The translations under genes and the position numbers were made by a program. Below the pieces are notes generated by a model, which was given only the letters and a program-made list of their open reading frames with translations, searched no databases and was not told the DNA's origin. From NCBI GenBank assembly GCA_004525875.1, contig SPBQ01000028.1, positions 1 to 11,743 on the forward strand: a stretch of DNA of 11,743 nucleotides. Reading direction: 5' to 3'. Positions 1-7,936 of this stretch are shown piece by piece. Source of the stretch: Myxococcales bacterium. Its GTDB lineage: Bacteria; Desulfobacterota_B; Binatia; UBA1149; SPBQ01. The first letter of the stretch is position 1. Each line of letters begins with the position of its first letter.

Positions 1-89
1 CCCAGGAGGAAAAGGCACTGCAGCCGGCGCTGATCGAGCATCGGGACTTCGTCTATCGGGAGTATCTGGAGCTGCCGCTCACGCTGTAG
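1..89 (+). CDS. 3' end of an unidentified gene (partial, runs off left edge)
   Basis: One frame is open from the first bases of the window (codons starting at position 3) to a TAG at 87-89. It gives a C-terminal tail of 28 residues ending HRDFVYREYLELPLTL. The third codon positions are almost all G or C and the residues are a natural mix of charged and aromatic types, so this looks like the genuine end of a protein. The piece is too short to assign a family. Just after the stop, CGAGG (94-98) and CCTCG (101-105) form a very short inverted repeat, which is not convincing as a terminator. Confidence 0.55.
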   Translation, partial: QEEKALQPALIEHRDFVYREYLELPLTL

Positions 90-143
90 CTGACGAGGCC
101 CCTCGGCGCCAAGGCCGCTCGAGTGACGGCGACGGCGCTCGGC

Positions 144-172
144 GTGACCGCCCCGACTGTAGACCGTATACT
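144..172 (+). promoter_or_regulatory. Candidate sigma70-type promoter of the PbpG-like gene
   Basis: GTGACC at 144-149 (four of six matches to TTGACA) is separated by exactly 17 bases from TATACT at 167-172 (five of six matches to TATAAT). Transcription would start near 178-180, only a few bases before the GTG at 183, so the message would be leaderless or nearly so. This is read from the sequence by eye; no transcription data support it. Confidence 0.45.
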
Positions 173-182
173 TTTGCCCTAG

Positions 183-1133
183 GTGAGGTTGGTCACGGCA
201 AGCAAAACCGGCAGCAGATTGGGCAGTGTGCGGGTGCGGTCTCTGCTCTGCGCAATCGCGGTCATCGCCTGCCTCGACCCGGTGACGGTCACCCGCGCGA
301 TGGACGGGATCGAGCTCGCGTCGGTGCACGCAGCGGTCGGCGACCTGAGCACGGGTGAGGTCCTCTACACCAAGCGCGACGACGTCGCCGTTCCGATCGC
401 ATCGATCACCAAGCTGATGACGGCAATGGTGGCGCTCGACGCCGGGCAAGCGCTCGACGAGTGGATTTCCATCGTCGACCGCGAGGACACCCACGGCAAG
501 AACGGCTACTCGCGGCTTCGCCCCGGCTCGGAGGCGACGCGTGGGGAGTTGCTACACCTGATGTTGATGGCGTCCGAGAACCTGGCCGCGTACGTGCTGG
601 CCAGCCACTACCAAGGAGGCGTCGACGCGTTCGTCGCCGCGATGAACGCAAAGGCCAAGGCCCTGGGCATGACGCGAAGCCGTTTCGACGATCCGAGCGG
701 CCTGTCACTGGGGAATCGCTCGTCGGCCGCCGATCTCTTGCAGATGATCGGCACGGCGTACAAGTACCAGGCCATTCGCGACTACTCCACCACCTACCAG
801 TACACTGCCACGTTTCGACTCCCGGCCTACGAGCTGGGCTACGGCAACACCAATCCTCTCACCGCGAGCAGCCGCTGGGACGTCGCACTCAGCAAGACGG
901 GCTACCTGAACGAGGCCGGTCGCTGCCTGGTGATGGTGGCCGAGATCGAGGGCAGACCCGTGGCGATGGTGTTCCTGAACTCGTTCGGCACGCGCACGCC
1001 GCTCGGCGATGCGGGACGTGTTCGGCGGTGGCTGCAGACGGGGTCGAGCGGGAGCGTTGCGAAAGCGGCGGTGGAGTATGAGCGGAGTGTGGTGACGGGG
1101 GACGAGGAGCGCGTACAGGGTGACGCACGCTAG
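183..1133 (+). CDS. pbpG: D-alanyl-D-alanine endopeptidase/carboxypeptidase, PBP7-like (peptidase S11)
   Basis: This is a low-molecular-weight penicillin-binding protein that cleaves D-Ala cross-links or terminal D-Ala in peptidoglycan, acting in the periplasm. All three active-site motifs of the S11 serine peptidases are visible in order: SxxK as SITK (residues 74-77, nucleophile Ser74 and Lys77), SxN as SEN (131-133) and KTG (238-240). A basic start followed by a hydrophobic stretch (about residues 19-37) is a signal peptide or anchor. The length of 316 residues fits PBP7 (PbpG) better than the longer DacA/DacC enzymes, which carry an extra C-terminal domain. The GTG start at 183 has no Shine-Dalgarno sequence but lies directly behind a good promoter; GTG at 228 is an alternative that would still keep the signal sequence. 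The charged tail after about residue 285 is not conserved-looking. The family call is firm; PbpG versus another S11 member is less so. Confidence 0.88.
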   Translation: MRLVTASKTGSRLGSVRVRSLLCAIAVIACLDPVTVTRAMDGIELASVHAAVGDLSTGEVLYTKRDDVAVPIASITKLMTAMVALDAGQALDEWISIVDREDTHGKNGYSRLRPGSEATRGELLHLMLMASENLAAYVLASHYQGGVDAFVAAMNAKAKALGMTRSRFDDPSGLSLGNRSSAADLLQMIGTAYKYQAIRDYSTTYQYTATFRLPAYELGYGNTNPLTASSRWDVALSKTGYLNEAGRCLVMVAEIEGRPVAMVFLNSFGTRTPLGDAGRVRRWLQTGSSGSVAKAAVEYERSVVTGDEERVQGDAR

Positions 1134-1397
1134 TTTCCGGCCGCGTCGCTGCCTTTTCATCCACGCCCGATTCACCGCGATCCAGGCGTCGGTCAGCTCC
1201 TGGCTCATGTTCGTCCCGAGCCTGTTGTCGAGACCCGTGATGAGTAGGCCCCGCCTTGGAGACTCGGAAAGACGGCTACAGTAGTCTCTCTCCCATCGCT
1301 CCGTAGGGCGTCTTGCCGCGGAATGCACCGTGAGGTCGTTTGGACAGATAGCCGCCGTCGGATAAGAGCGCCCCTCAGGCCATGAAGGAGCATCAGC
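1134..1397. other. Intergenic region between the PbpG-like gene and the carbonic anhydrase remnant
   Basis: I see no convincing gene here. A 6-bp inverted repeat, GAGACT (1259-1264) and AGTCTC (1283-1288), could form a weak hairpin but has no T-run. A poor promoter-like pair, TTGGAC (1340-1345) and GATAAG (1361-1366) with a 15-base spacer, lies upstream of the carbonic anhydrase gene. On the minus strand a short ATG-initiated stretch from 1208 looks coding-like for about 27 codons but then runs antisense through the PbpG-like gene. Confidence 0.5.
1385..1390 (+). promoter_or_regulatory. Ribosome binding site for the carbonic anhydrase remnant
   Basis: AAGGAG lies 7 bases before the ATG at 1398. 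It fixes the start codon and shows that the 5' end of this gene was once (or still is) properly translated. Confidence 0.7.
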
Positions 1398-1835
1398 ATG
1401 ATAACGACTACTGCGAGATTGATTTTATTAGCACTGGCTTCCGCACTGACAGCCTTTGTGACACCTGGTACCGTCCTCGCCGAAACCGCGGGCGCCGCGC
1501 TCACCCGGGAGGCACAGGCCGCTATTACACCAGCCAGGGCGCTGGAGATGCTCAAACAGGGTAACGAACGCTTTGTCAGCGGTAAATCGACAGAGCGCGA
1601 CTACCTCGCACAGGTCAAGCAGACCTCCAAAGACCAGTTTCCATTTGCTGCGGTGGTCAGTTGTCTCGACTCGCGTATTCCGCCGGCGATCGTGTTCGAT
1701 CGCGGGATCGGAGATCTGTTTGGAGCACGCGTAGCGGGAAACTTTGTCAATGACGACATCCTCGGCAGTCTTGAATTCGCAACGAAGCTGGTGGCGGATC
1801 TCCCATCCTCGTGTCGGTCCTCGCGGGGGGCATAG
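1398..1835 (+). pseudogene. Secreted beta-class carbonic anhydrase, truncated (lacks second half of the active site)
   Basis: Beta-carbonic anhydrases interconvert CO2 and bicarbonate using a zinc held by Cys, His and Cys. The N-terminus has a clear signal peptide with a likely cut after VLA (residue 28), so this is the periplasmic subgroup. The first zinc and catalytic motif is intact: C89, D91 and R93 in SCLDSRIPP, followed by the family-typical FDRGIGDLFGARVAGNFVND and LGSLEFATKLV. After residue 132 the sequence turns into unrelated Ser/Arg-rich residues and stops at 145, whereas family members run to roughly 230-260 residues. The HxxC zinc ligand pair and the rest of the fold are missing. 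In the next frame, bases 1803 onward read ILV and a GC-rich Gly stretch, vaguely like the expected ILVLGH..CG region, which suggests small deletions rather than a clean cut. The 5' part is less GC-rich than its neighbours, so it may have been acquired. Not expected to be an active enzyme. Confidence 0.8.
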
Positions 1836-2003
1836 GGCCCTGCTCCCTGAACGCCAGGGCTGCCGTTTGCGCCGTGGCGTACGCAGCGGGAAGCGGTGAT
1901 CAGGTTCAACATTGCGAATGGTGAAGCGCTTCTCATATCCGTTCCCCGTACAGGCCCAAGGAAGCTCGCCTTGGCCGGTGACCGTTGGAACACCAGAGGC
2001 TGC
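1836..2003 (+). other. Region between carbonic anhydrase remnant and cyclase gene, with bulged hairpin
   Basis: This stretch may hold decayed sequence of the carbonic anhydrase 3' half. A hairpin is visible at about 1953-1976: GGCCCAAGG pairs with CCTTGGCC, with one bulged C and a 7-base loop. It ends about 27 bases before the cyclase ATG and has no T-run. A weak promoter-like pair, TTGCGA (1912-1917) and CATATC (1934-1939), lies just upstream of it. AGAGG at 1995-1999 is the only Shine-Dalgarno-like sequence near the ATG at 2004. Confidence 0.4.
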
Positions 2004-4766
2004 ATGAGCTCGTTCGCTGCCGGCACCGTCAGCTTTCTATTCAGCGACATCGAAGGTAGCACGCGTCACTGGCAAGACGACAGCGACGGCATGCGCCGCT
2101 CGCTCGCACTCCACGACGAAATCAGCCGAGCGGCGATCGCGGCCCACGCGGGCCACGTACTCAAGCACACGGGAGACGGTTTGGTCGCCGTCTTCGCAAC
2201 CGCGACCGACGCCATCGCGGCCGCGGTCGATGCCCAACGTGCGTTCGGTAGCGCAGAGTGGGGCGCCGCGCCGCTCCGCGTGCGCATGGGTGTACACACC
2301 GGCGACGCAGAGCGGCGCGACGGCGACTACTTCGGCCCGACGCTGAACCGCGCTGCCCGACTCATGGCGACGGCACACGCCGGTCAGATTCTGGTCTCCT
2401 CTGCTGCGGCCGGACTGGCCCGGGAGGGGCTGGCAGACGCGGTCGAGTTGATCAACCTGGGTGAACACTTGCTGCGAGACTTGGATCGTCCCGAGCGCGT
2501 GTTCCAGATCCGTGCGCCCGGAATCGAGAGCGTATTTCCGCCGTTGCGATCCGTCGGCCGCGAGCTTCGAGCTTTCCCGGTCTCGCGTACGGCGATCGTT
2601 GGGCGTGAGAAGCTGCTGGCGCGGATCGCCGAACGGCTGGCGACGTCGTCACTGGTCACGCTGACGGGTGTGGGCGGTTCGGGCAAAACCCGGCTCGGCG
2701 TCGAGGCGGGACGGCAGGCAGGCGCACACCTGCGCGACGGAGCTGCGTTCGTCGACCTCGCACCGCTCGGAGATGCCACGCTCATCGCGGCAACGGTCGC
2801 AGCAGTCGTAGGTGTTCCCGACGCGCAGCACGCTGACGATTCACGGGGCGGCCGCGTCGAGAATGCGCTCATCGTCTATCTGGCCGACCGCGAGATGCTC
2901 ATCGTGTTGGACAACTGCGAGCACCTGATCGACGGCTGCGCCTACCTGGCCGACCGTATCCTCGCCGAATGTGGGGACGTCAAAATACTCGCGACCAGCC
3001 GCGAGGGACTCGCCGTCGACGGGGAATGCACGGTCGCGGTACCCTCGCTGGAGCTGCCCAGAGACGACGCCCCTTCCTCTTCGTCAGAAGCCGTCCGATT
3101 GCTCACCGAACGCGTCTCGGCTGCACGCTCCGACATCGACCTGCTCGGCCATCACGAGGCTGCGGTGGTCGAGATCTGCAAGCGGCTCGACGGCATCCCT
3201 CTCGCCATCGAGCTTGCGGCCGCGCAGATCGCGCATTCGACACCGGAGGAAGTAGCGGCGCGACTGGGTGATCGATTTCGACTGCTGTCGGGAGGACGCC
3301 GCCGCGTACAACGCCAGTCGACCCTGCAAGCAACAGTCGACTGGAGCTACGATCTGCTGAGCGAACGCGAGCGCGTTCTGCTTGCTCGACTCGGCGTGTT
3401 TGCCGGCGACTTTTCGATGGACGCCGTCGCGGGCATTTGCGGCGGTGACGGTATCGACGCAAAAGACTCGCTGTCATTGCTCGCCTCGTTGGTAGCGAAG
3501 TCGCTGCTGCTCGCCGACACGCACCAGTCCACGACACGATACCGCCTGCTGGAAACCATTCGCATCTACGCGGAAGAACGCTTGTTCGACCGCGGCGAAG
3601 CCGAGGCGCTGCGCGACCGGCATCGGGATTGGTTTCTGGAACTGGCCGAACGGACCGACAGCGAACGGTTGACATGCATGATGGCTCGGCGGCTTTCGGA
3701 TCTCCGCGTGCTGCTCGCGGAGCGCGACAATTTTCGCGTGGCGCTGGCCTGGTGCGAAGAAGGCGGGCGGAGCGACTTGACCGCGCGCATCGCCGTAGCT
3801 GTCGACGTGTTGTGGATAATGTTGGGCGCGCAGGACGAAGGCCTGCGCTGGCTCGATGCTGCGCTAGCCGCCCCCGAACACGACCTCGTACTGCGCGCAC
3901 GCTGCCTGACGACCAAGGGCTGGGTGACGATGCAGCGCGGAGATTTCCGCGCAATGCCGGCCTTGGCGGATGCTGCCGTCGCTGCGGCCGAAGGTGGTGG
4001 CCTGGTCGAAACGAAGAGTGCCGAAGCCTACGGCGCCTTGGCCTTGTCCAGCTTCTGTCTCGTGTATTCCGCGCAAGCCGAAGCGCGACGAATCGTAGCG
4101 GGCGTTGCCGAGATCGCAGACCGCATCGACTCCGACATGGGCCGCCGCGCCGCTTCGTTCCTGGAATTCGCGCAATGGCTCACCGAAGGAAACTACGACA
4201 GGTGCTGCGCGATCGGGGCGGAGTGGACCTCGGCCTTTGATCGACAGGTGCCTGGAGTCTGGGATCACGTCTGCCTCGGCGAACTCGTCGTCGCTTGCCA
4301 CTTGAGCGGCCGGCACGACGAGGCTGTTCGCGCAGCCGAGAAGCAAACGGAGGCGGGCGGGCGTTACGACCACCTCGACGCATTCGTCGGGTTCTACGCC
4401 ACGCTCGGTCCACCGCTCGCACGGACCGGGACCGAGCGGCCGATGGAGGCGTTGCCGGAGCTGATCGCACTATTCGAGAATGCCGAGCGTACGCGCGCTC
4501 CGGTCATCTCGCAGTACATCGTTACGTTGATGGCGATCGTGCTCGCGCGATGCGGCGATGACAAACAGGCAGCGACGGTCTTGTCATCGGCTCGCGCCAC
4601 CGGCGATCTGCCATGGCGTACGCCGGGGCATTACGCGTTGTACCAGCACTACCGGCGAGTATTGAAGAGTCGCCTCGGCGACGAGGCTGCCGCTCGGTGC
4701 CATGAACGCGGCGGACGGATGGCGTTGCGTGAAGCGGTCGAGCTGGCACGCTCGCGTTTCGCATGA
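2004..4766 (+). CDS. Class III adenylate cyclase - STAND ATPase - TPR signalling protein
   Basis: This 920-residue cytoplasmic protein should make cyclic AMP under control of an ATP-dependent switch. Residues 1-170 are a class III cyclase domain with the full canonical set by motif and spacing: metal-binding D15 (FSDIEGST) and D58, adenine-selecting K54 (KHTGD) and D108, and transition-state N115 and R119 (NRAAR). Residues about 195-480 are a STAND/NB-ARC-like ATPase: Walker A GVGGSGKT (222-229), Walker B LIVLDN (D303), TSR sensor (331-333), GIPLAIELAA (397-406) and a winged-helix start at WSYDLL (447-452). The rest is helical and Ala-rich, like the TPR region of MalT/LuxR-type regulators. 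It ends in a GRMALREAVELA segment, where LuxR relatives (for example mycobacterial Rv0386-type proteins) would continue into an HTH; none is present. The frame is open upstream to 1896, but ATG 2004 is chosen because AGAGG precedes it and the cyclase domain starts at once. The gene is convergent with gltA. The domain calls are firm; the signal it senses is unknown. Confidence 0.9.
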   Translation: MSSFAAGTVSFLFSDIEGSTRHWQDDSDGMRRSLALHDEISRAAIAAHAGHVLKHTGDGLVAVFATATDAIAAAVDAQRAFGSAEWGAAPLRVRMGVHTGDAERRDGDYFGPTLNRAARLMATAHAGQILVSSAAAGLAREGLADAVELINLGEHLLRDLDRPERVFQIRAPGIESVFPPLRSVGRELRAFPVSRTAIVGREKLLARIAERLATSSLVTLTGVGGSGKTRLGVEAGRQAGAHLRDGAAFVDLAPLGDATLIAATVAAVVGVPDAQHADDSRGGRVENALIVYLADREMLIVLDNCEHLIDGCAYLADRILAECGDVKILATSREGLAVDGECTVAVPSLELPRDDAPSSSSEAVRLLTERVSAARSDIDLLGHHEAAVVEICKRLDGIPLAIELAAAQIAHSTPEEVAARLGDRFRLLSGGRRRVQRQSTLQATVDWSYDLLSERERVLLARLGVFAGDFSMDAVAGICGGDGIDAKDSLSLLASLVAKSLLLADTHQSTTRYRLLETIRIYAEERLFDRGEAEALRDRHRDWFLELAERTDSERLTCMMARRLSDLRVLLAERDNFRVALAWCEEGGRSDLTARIAVAVDVLWIMLGAQDEGLRWLDAALAAPEHDLVLRARCLTTKGWVTMQRGDFRAMPALADAAVAAAEGGGLVETKSAEAYGALALSSFCLVYSAQAEARRIVAGVAEIADRIDSDMGRRAASFLEFAQWLTEGNYDRCCAIGAEWTSAFDRQVPGVWDHVCLGELVVACHLSGRHDEAVRAAEKQTEAGGRYDHLDAFVGFYATLGPPLARTGTERPMEALPELIALFENAERTRAPVISQYIVTLMAIVLARCGDDKQAATVLSSARATGDLPWRTPGHYALYQHYRRVLKSRLGDEAAARCHERGGRMALREAVELARSRFA

Positions 4767-4788
4767 GCGACGCCGAGGTGGATGGATA

Positions 4789-4804
4789 GGGTGTGCAAAC
4801 GCCC
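4789..4804 (+). terminator. Possible hairpin between convergent cyclase and gltA genes
   Basis: GGGTGT and ACGCCC form a 6-pair stem (one G-T wobble) around the loop GCAA, a GNRA-type tetraloop, 23 bases after the cyclase stop. No T-run follows on either strand, so an intrinsic terminator is only a possibility. Confidence 0.25.
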
Positions 4805-4872
4805 ATGCGTGAGTATCGCCGAGCGACCGATAGAGTGTTCTTCCGTCGACTTGTGGCGTGATGCTCGCCGGC

Positions 4873-6150
4873 TCAACGCTCGTCCAGCGGCACCCACGCA
4901 CGCACGGTCGCGCCCGTGTAGATCTGCCGCGGGCGGATGATGCGCGCGCCCGGCGCGTTCCTCTGCTCCAGCCAGTGCGCGATCCAGCCCGGCAGGCGCC
5001 CGAGTGCGAACATCACCGTGAACATGTTCGTCGGGATGCCCATCGCGCGATAGAGGATGCCACTGTAGAAATCGACGTTCGGGTAGAGCTTGCGCTCGAT
5101 GAAGTAGTCGTCTGCGAGCGCCACCTCCTCGAGCCGCTTGGCGATGTCGAGAAGGGGGTCGTCCACGCCGAGCTTCGAGAGCACCTCGTCGGCTACTTCC
5201 TTCAGAATGCGCGCACGAGGATCGAAGTTCTTGTAGACGCGGTGCCCGAAGCCCATCAGCTTGAAGTTCGCGTCCTTCGACTTGGTGAGGTCGACGTACT
5301 TCCCGTAGTTCGCGCCGTCGTCGTGAATCTGCTGAAGCATCTCGATCACGGCCTGGTTCGCCCCGCCGTGTAGCGGCCCCCAGAGCGCGGAAGCTCCCGC
5401 GGAGATCGACGCGAAGAGGTTCGCGCCTCCGCTTCCGACCGTGCGAACGGTGGTCGTGCTGCAGTTCTGCTCGTGGTCGGCGTGGAGGATCAGGAGCTTG
5501 TTGAGCGCGCTCCGCATTACCGGCTCGACCTGATACGGCTCGGAGGGCACCGCGAACATCATGAGGAGGAAGTTCTCGAGGTACGAGTGGTCGTTGCGAG
5601 GATAGATGAACGGCTGCCCGATCGACTTCTTGTAGGAAAACGCAGCCAGCGTCTTCGCCTTTGCCAGCAAGCGGATGACGTTGAGGTCGATCTCCTCCGG
5701 CGTCTCGTCCTCCGGGTAGTATGCGGAGAGCGAGGCGATCATCGCCGAGAGAATGACCATCGGATGCCCCGAGGCAGGAAACCCCTCAAAGAACTTCTTC
5801 ATGTCCTCGTGCACAAGCGAGTGGCGCGTGAGCCTGGTGCGGAAGTCCTCGCGCTCAGCCCGCTTCGGCAGGCGGCCGTTGATCAGTAGGTAGCAGACCT
5901 CGGGAAAGCTCGCGTGCTCGGCGAGGTCCGAGATGTCGTAGCCTCGGTAGCGGAGGATTCCCTGTTCGCCATCGATGAAGGTGATGGCGCTCTCGCACGC
6001 GCCCGTGTTCGCAAAGGACGGATCGAGCGTAATGGCCCCCGTCTGGGAGCGGAGCTTCGAGATGTCGATCCCGACCTCCCCCTCGCTGCCGACCGTGACC
6101 GGCAGGTCCATTTCCCTCCCGTCCAGCACCAGCTTCGCTATGTTCGTCAT
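4873..6150 (-). CDS. gltA: Citrate synthase (type II, GltA)
   Basis: This enzyme condenses acetyl-CoA and oxaloacetate to citrate, the entry step of the TCA cycle, in the cytoplasm. The 425 residues align by eye along their length with E. coli GltA. Catalytic H261 (in WGPLHGGAN), H303 (in FGHRVYKNFDPRA) and D360 (in NVDFYSG) are all present, as are the LILHADHEQN segment and the C-terminal RPRQIYTG. The N-terminal beta domain is typical of the large, hexameric, NADH-regulated type of Gram-negative bacteria, although I cannot confirm NADH sensitivity. ATG 6150 is chosen because MTNIAKLVLDG matches the start of family members; an in-frame ATG at 6219 would add a poorly conserved 23-residue tail. 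A GGAG lies unusually close to the start, one base away. The 186-base gap to chrA upstream implies its own promoter. Confidence 0.95.
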   Translation of the reverse strand: MTNIAKLVLDGREMDLPVTVGSEGEVGIDISKLRSQTGAITLDPSFANTGACESAITFIDGEQGILRYRGYDISDLAEHASFPEVCYLLINGRLPKRAEREDFRTRLTRHSLVHEDMKKFFEGFPASGHPMVILSAMIASLSAYYPEDETPEEIDLNVIRLLAKAKTLAAFSYKKSIGQPFIYPRNDHSYLENFLLMMFAVPSEPYQVEPVMRSALNKLLILHADHEQNCSTTTVRTVGSGGANLFASISAGASALWGPLHGGANQAVIEMLQQIHDDGANYGKYVDLTKSKDANFKLMGFGHRVYKNFDPRARILKEVADEVLSKLGVDDPLLDIAKRLEEVALADDYFIERKLYPNVDFYSGILYRAMGIPTNMFTVMFALGRLPGWIAHWLEQRNAPGARIIRPRQIYTGATVRAWVPLDER

Positions 6151-6336
6151 GCTCCGAAGGATGCCACGGGCGGGACCGGGGGGCGAGTGGTTGGCGGCGC
6201 TTGCGCCCGAGGTCTCCATTCAGGCTCGATGTGAGACACCTCCGCGGACCTGGAGCCGAAAGAGGAACGGCAAGTTCCCCCTTCACGGACGCACTTCATA
6301 ACTAGGCTTTTCCGATCCGTGAGCCGCTGCCGGTCA

Positions 6337-7713
6337 TCAGAGCAAGCCGCGCATCAGGAACCACACGGCGCCGGCCGCAGTGCAGACGGCGAGCGTCCGG
6401 ACCATGCCCCAGCGAAGCTTGAACATCGCGACGAACGCTGCGGTGGTAATCGCGACCGATGCGAGATCGACGGTCGCCAGGTCGGGCACCAGCAGCCGCA
6501 TTCCCAGCGCGCGGAATTCGCCGACGCTGCCGAACGCGATGTGCAAACCGAACCACACGGCAAGATTGAGGATCACTCCAACCACGGCGGCGGTGATCGC
6601 CGACAGCGCCGCGCCCAGCGCCCGGCTCTCGCGAAGCCGCTCGATGTAGGGCGCGCCGAGGAAGATCCACAGGAAGCACGGCACGAATGTGACCCACACC
6701 GTGACCAGCGAGCCGAGCACGCCGGCCGCTAGAGACGCGAACGGCGCCGGGTTGCGATAGGCGCCCATGAAACCCACGAACTGCACGACCATGATCAGCG
6801 GCCCGGGCGTGGTCTCGGCCATGCCGAGGCCGTCGAGCATCTCGCCGGGCAGCAGCCAGCCGTAGGTCTCCACCGCCTGCTGCGCGATGTAGGCAAGCAC
6901 CGAATACGCACCCCCGAACGTCACGACGGCGGCCTTGCTGAAGAAGCTTGCCTCCCGTACGAGCACGTGCGACTCGCCAAGCCACCAGGCGAGCGCGAGC
7001 ACCGGCGTCGCCCACAGCAGCAGGCACACCGTGACTACGCGCAGCGATCGCGCCAGGCTCGGCGCCGTGTGAACGGCCATGTCGTCGGCAATGAGGGCCG
7101 CCGTCTGCGCGGGCACCGCGCCGCCGCCATGCGCGCTGACCGCGACGAACAGGTCGGGGCGCAGCCGTTGACCCGCCAGCCCGACCAGCGCTGCGCAGAC
7201 GATGATGAGGGGAAATGGAACGGCAAAAAAGAAGATCGCAACGAACGCGGCCGCCGCCCGCGCGACCATGTGCGGTCCGGTGAGGGCACGACGGCCGATA
7301 CGCATCACGGCCTCCACCACGACAGCGAGCACGGCGGCCTTCAAGCCGAAGAATAGCGCCGCGATCAACACGCTGCCGTGATAGGCGGCGTACAGGACAG
7401 ACAGAGCGAGGATTGCCACGAAGCCCGGTGCGATGAACAGCCCACCGGCGACCAGGCCGCCGGCGGTGCGGTGTAGCAGCCAGCCGATGTAGGTCGCGAG
7501 TTGCTGCGCCTCGGGGCCTGGCAACAGCATGCAGTAGTTAAGCGCGTGCAGGAAGCGACGCTCGCTCACCCAGCGCTTCTCTTCTACGAGGATGCGGTGC
7601 ATGACGGCGATCTGCCCCGCCGGTCCGCCGAAGCTGAGCGCCGCTACCTTGAGCCAAACGCGCAGGGCGTCGCCGAACGCAACAGGCGGTATCCCGACGG
7701 TCGGATGACTCAT
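6337..7713 (-). CDS. chrA: Chromate efflux transporter ChrA (CHR family, two-domain)
   Basis: CHR-family inner-membrane proteins export chromate and confer chromate resistance. The 458 residues form a duplicated architecture. The first half has the family motif FGGPAGQ (residues 28-34), a basic stretch KRWVSERRF and LLPGPEAQQLATYIG (63-77). The second half repeats it as TFGGAYSVLAYIAQQ and GLGMAETTPGPLIM. Many hydrophobic segments give roughly ten or more membrane spans. The ATG at 7713 is chosen because the conserved region begins shortly after it; the frame is open to 7776, but that extension is Arg/Lys-rich and runs into transposase debris. I see no good ribosome binding site, so the exact start is uncertain. 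No chrB-like regulator is next to it. Chromate is inferred from the family; some members may carry other oxyanions such as sulfate. Confidence 0.93.
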   Translation of the reverse strand: MSHPTVGIPPVAFGDALRVWLKVAALSFGGPAGQIAVMHRILVEEKRWVSERRFLHALNYCMLLPGPEAQQLATYIGWLLHRTAGGLVAGGLFIAPGFVAILALSVLYAAYHGSVLIAALFFGLKAAVLAVVVEAVMRIGRRALTGPHMVARAAAAFVAIFFFAVPFPLIIVCAALVGLAGQRLRPDLFVAVSAHGGGAVPAQTAALIADDMAVHTAPSLARSLRVVTVCLLLWATPVLALAWWLGESHVLVREASFFSKAAVVTFGGAYSVLAYIAQQAVETYGWLLPGEMLDGLGMAETTPGPLIMVVQFVGFMGAYRNPAPFASLAAGVLGSLVTVWVTFVPCFLWIFLGAPYIERLRESRALGAALSAITAAVVGVILNLAVWFGLHIAFGSVGEFRALGMRLLVPDLATVDLASVAITTAAFVAMFKLRWGMVRTLAVCTAAGAVWFLMRGLL

Positions 7714-7936
7714 GCGTGCTGTGCTACCGCGAACGGCCTCGTCAGGCTTGCGCCGTGGCTTTCGAGTTTTTCGCATACCGTGCTGGCCGATTCATCCCGT
7801 GCGGGCCGATTCGTTCGTCCGCGCCAGGCTGCGAGGCGATACGCGTGGTGAAGTCCGCCAGTTGCCGGGATCTCGACGACGTGTCTGGCGTTTCGCTGCG
7901 ACTTCTTCGACCCCGCCGGCACACGCTGTCCGATCC
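7714..7936. other. Degraded stretch upstream of chrA, no intact gene
   Basis: All minus-strand frames here give Ser/Arg-rich residues without recognisable motifs. The stretch lies between the end of the integrase-core similarity and the chrA start. It must hold any chrA promoter, but I could not pick one out. It may be diverged sequence downstream of the transposase core or older scar DNA. Confidence 0.5.

Noticed and set aside
94..141. Short inverted repeats (CGAGG/CCTCG, and CGAGTG at 120-125 with CGCTCG at 136-141) as terminators of the left-edge gene.
   Set aside because: The stems are four to six pairs with no T-run, which is expected by chance in DNA this GC-rich.
1134..1208. Minus-strand ATG at 1208 giving MSQELTDAWIAVNRAWMKRQ, a natural-looking protein start.
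   Set aside because: After about 27 codons the frame runs antisense through the PbpG-like gene with shadow-type composition. There is no good ribosome binding site and no recognisable family, so it could at most be a short remnant.
1896..2003. In-frame ATG at 1896 extending the cyclase protein by 36 residues.
   Set aside because: The extension has no domain, crosses the hairpin at 1953-1976, and family members begin a few residues before the FLFSDIEGST motif.
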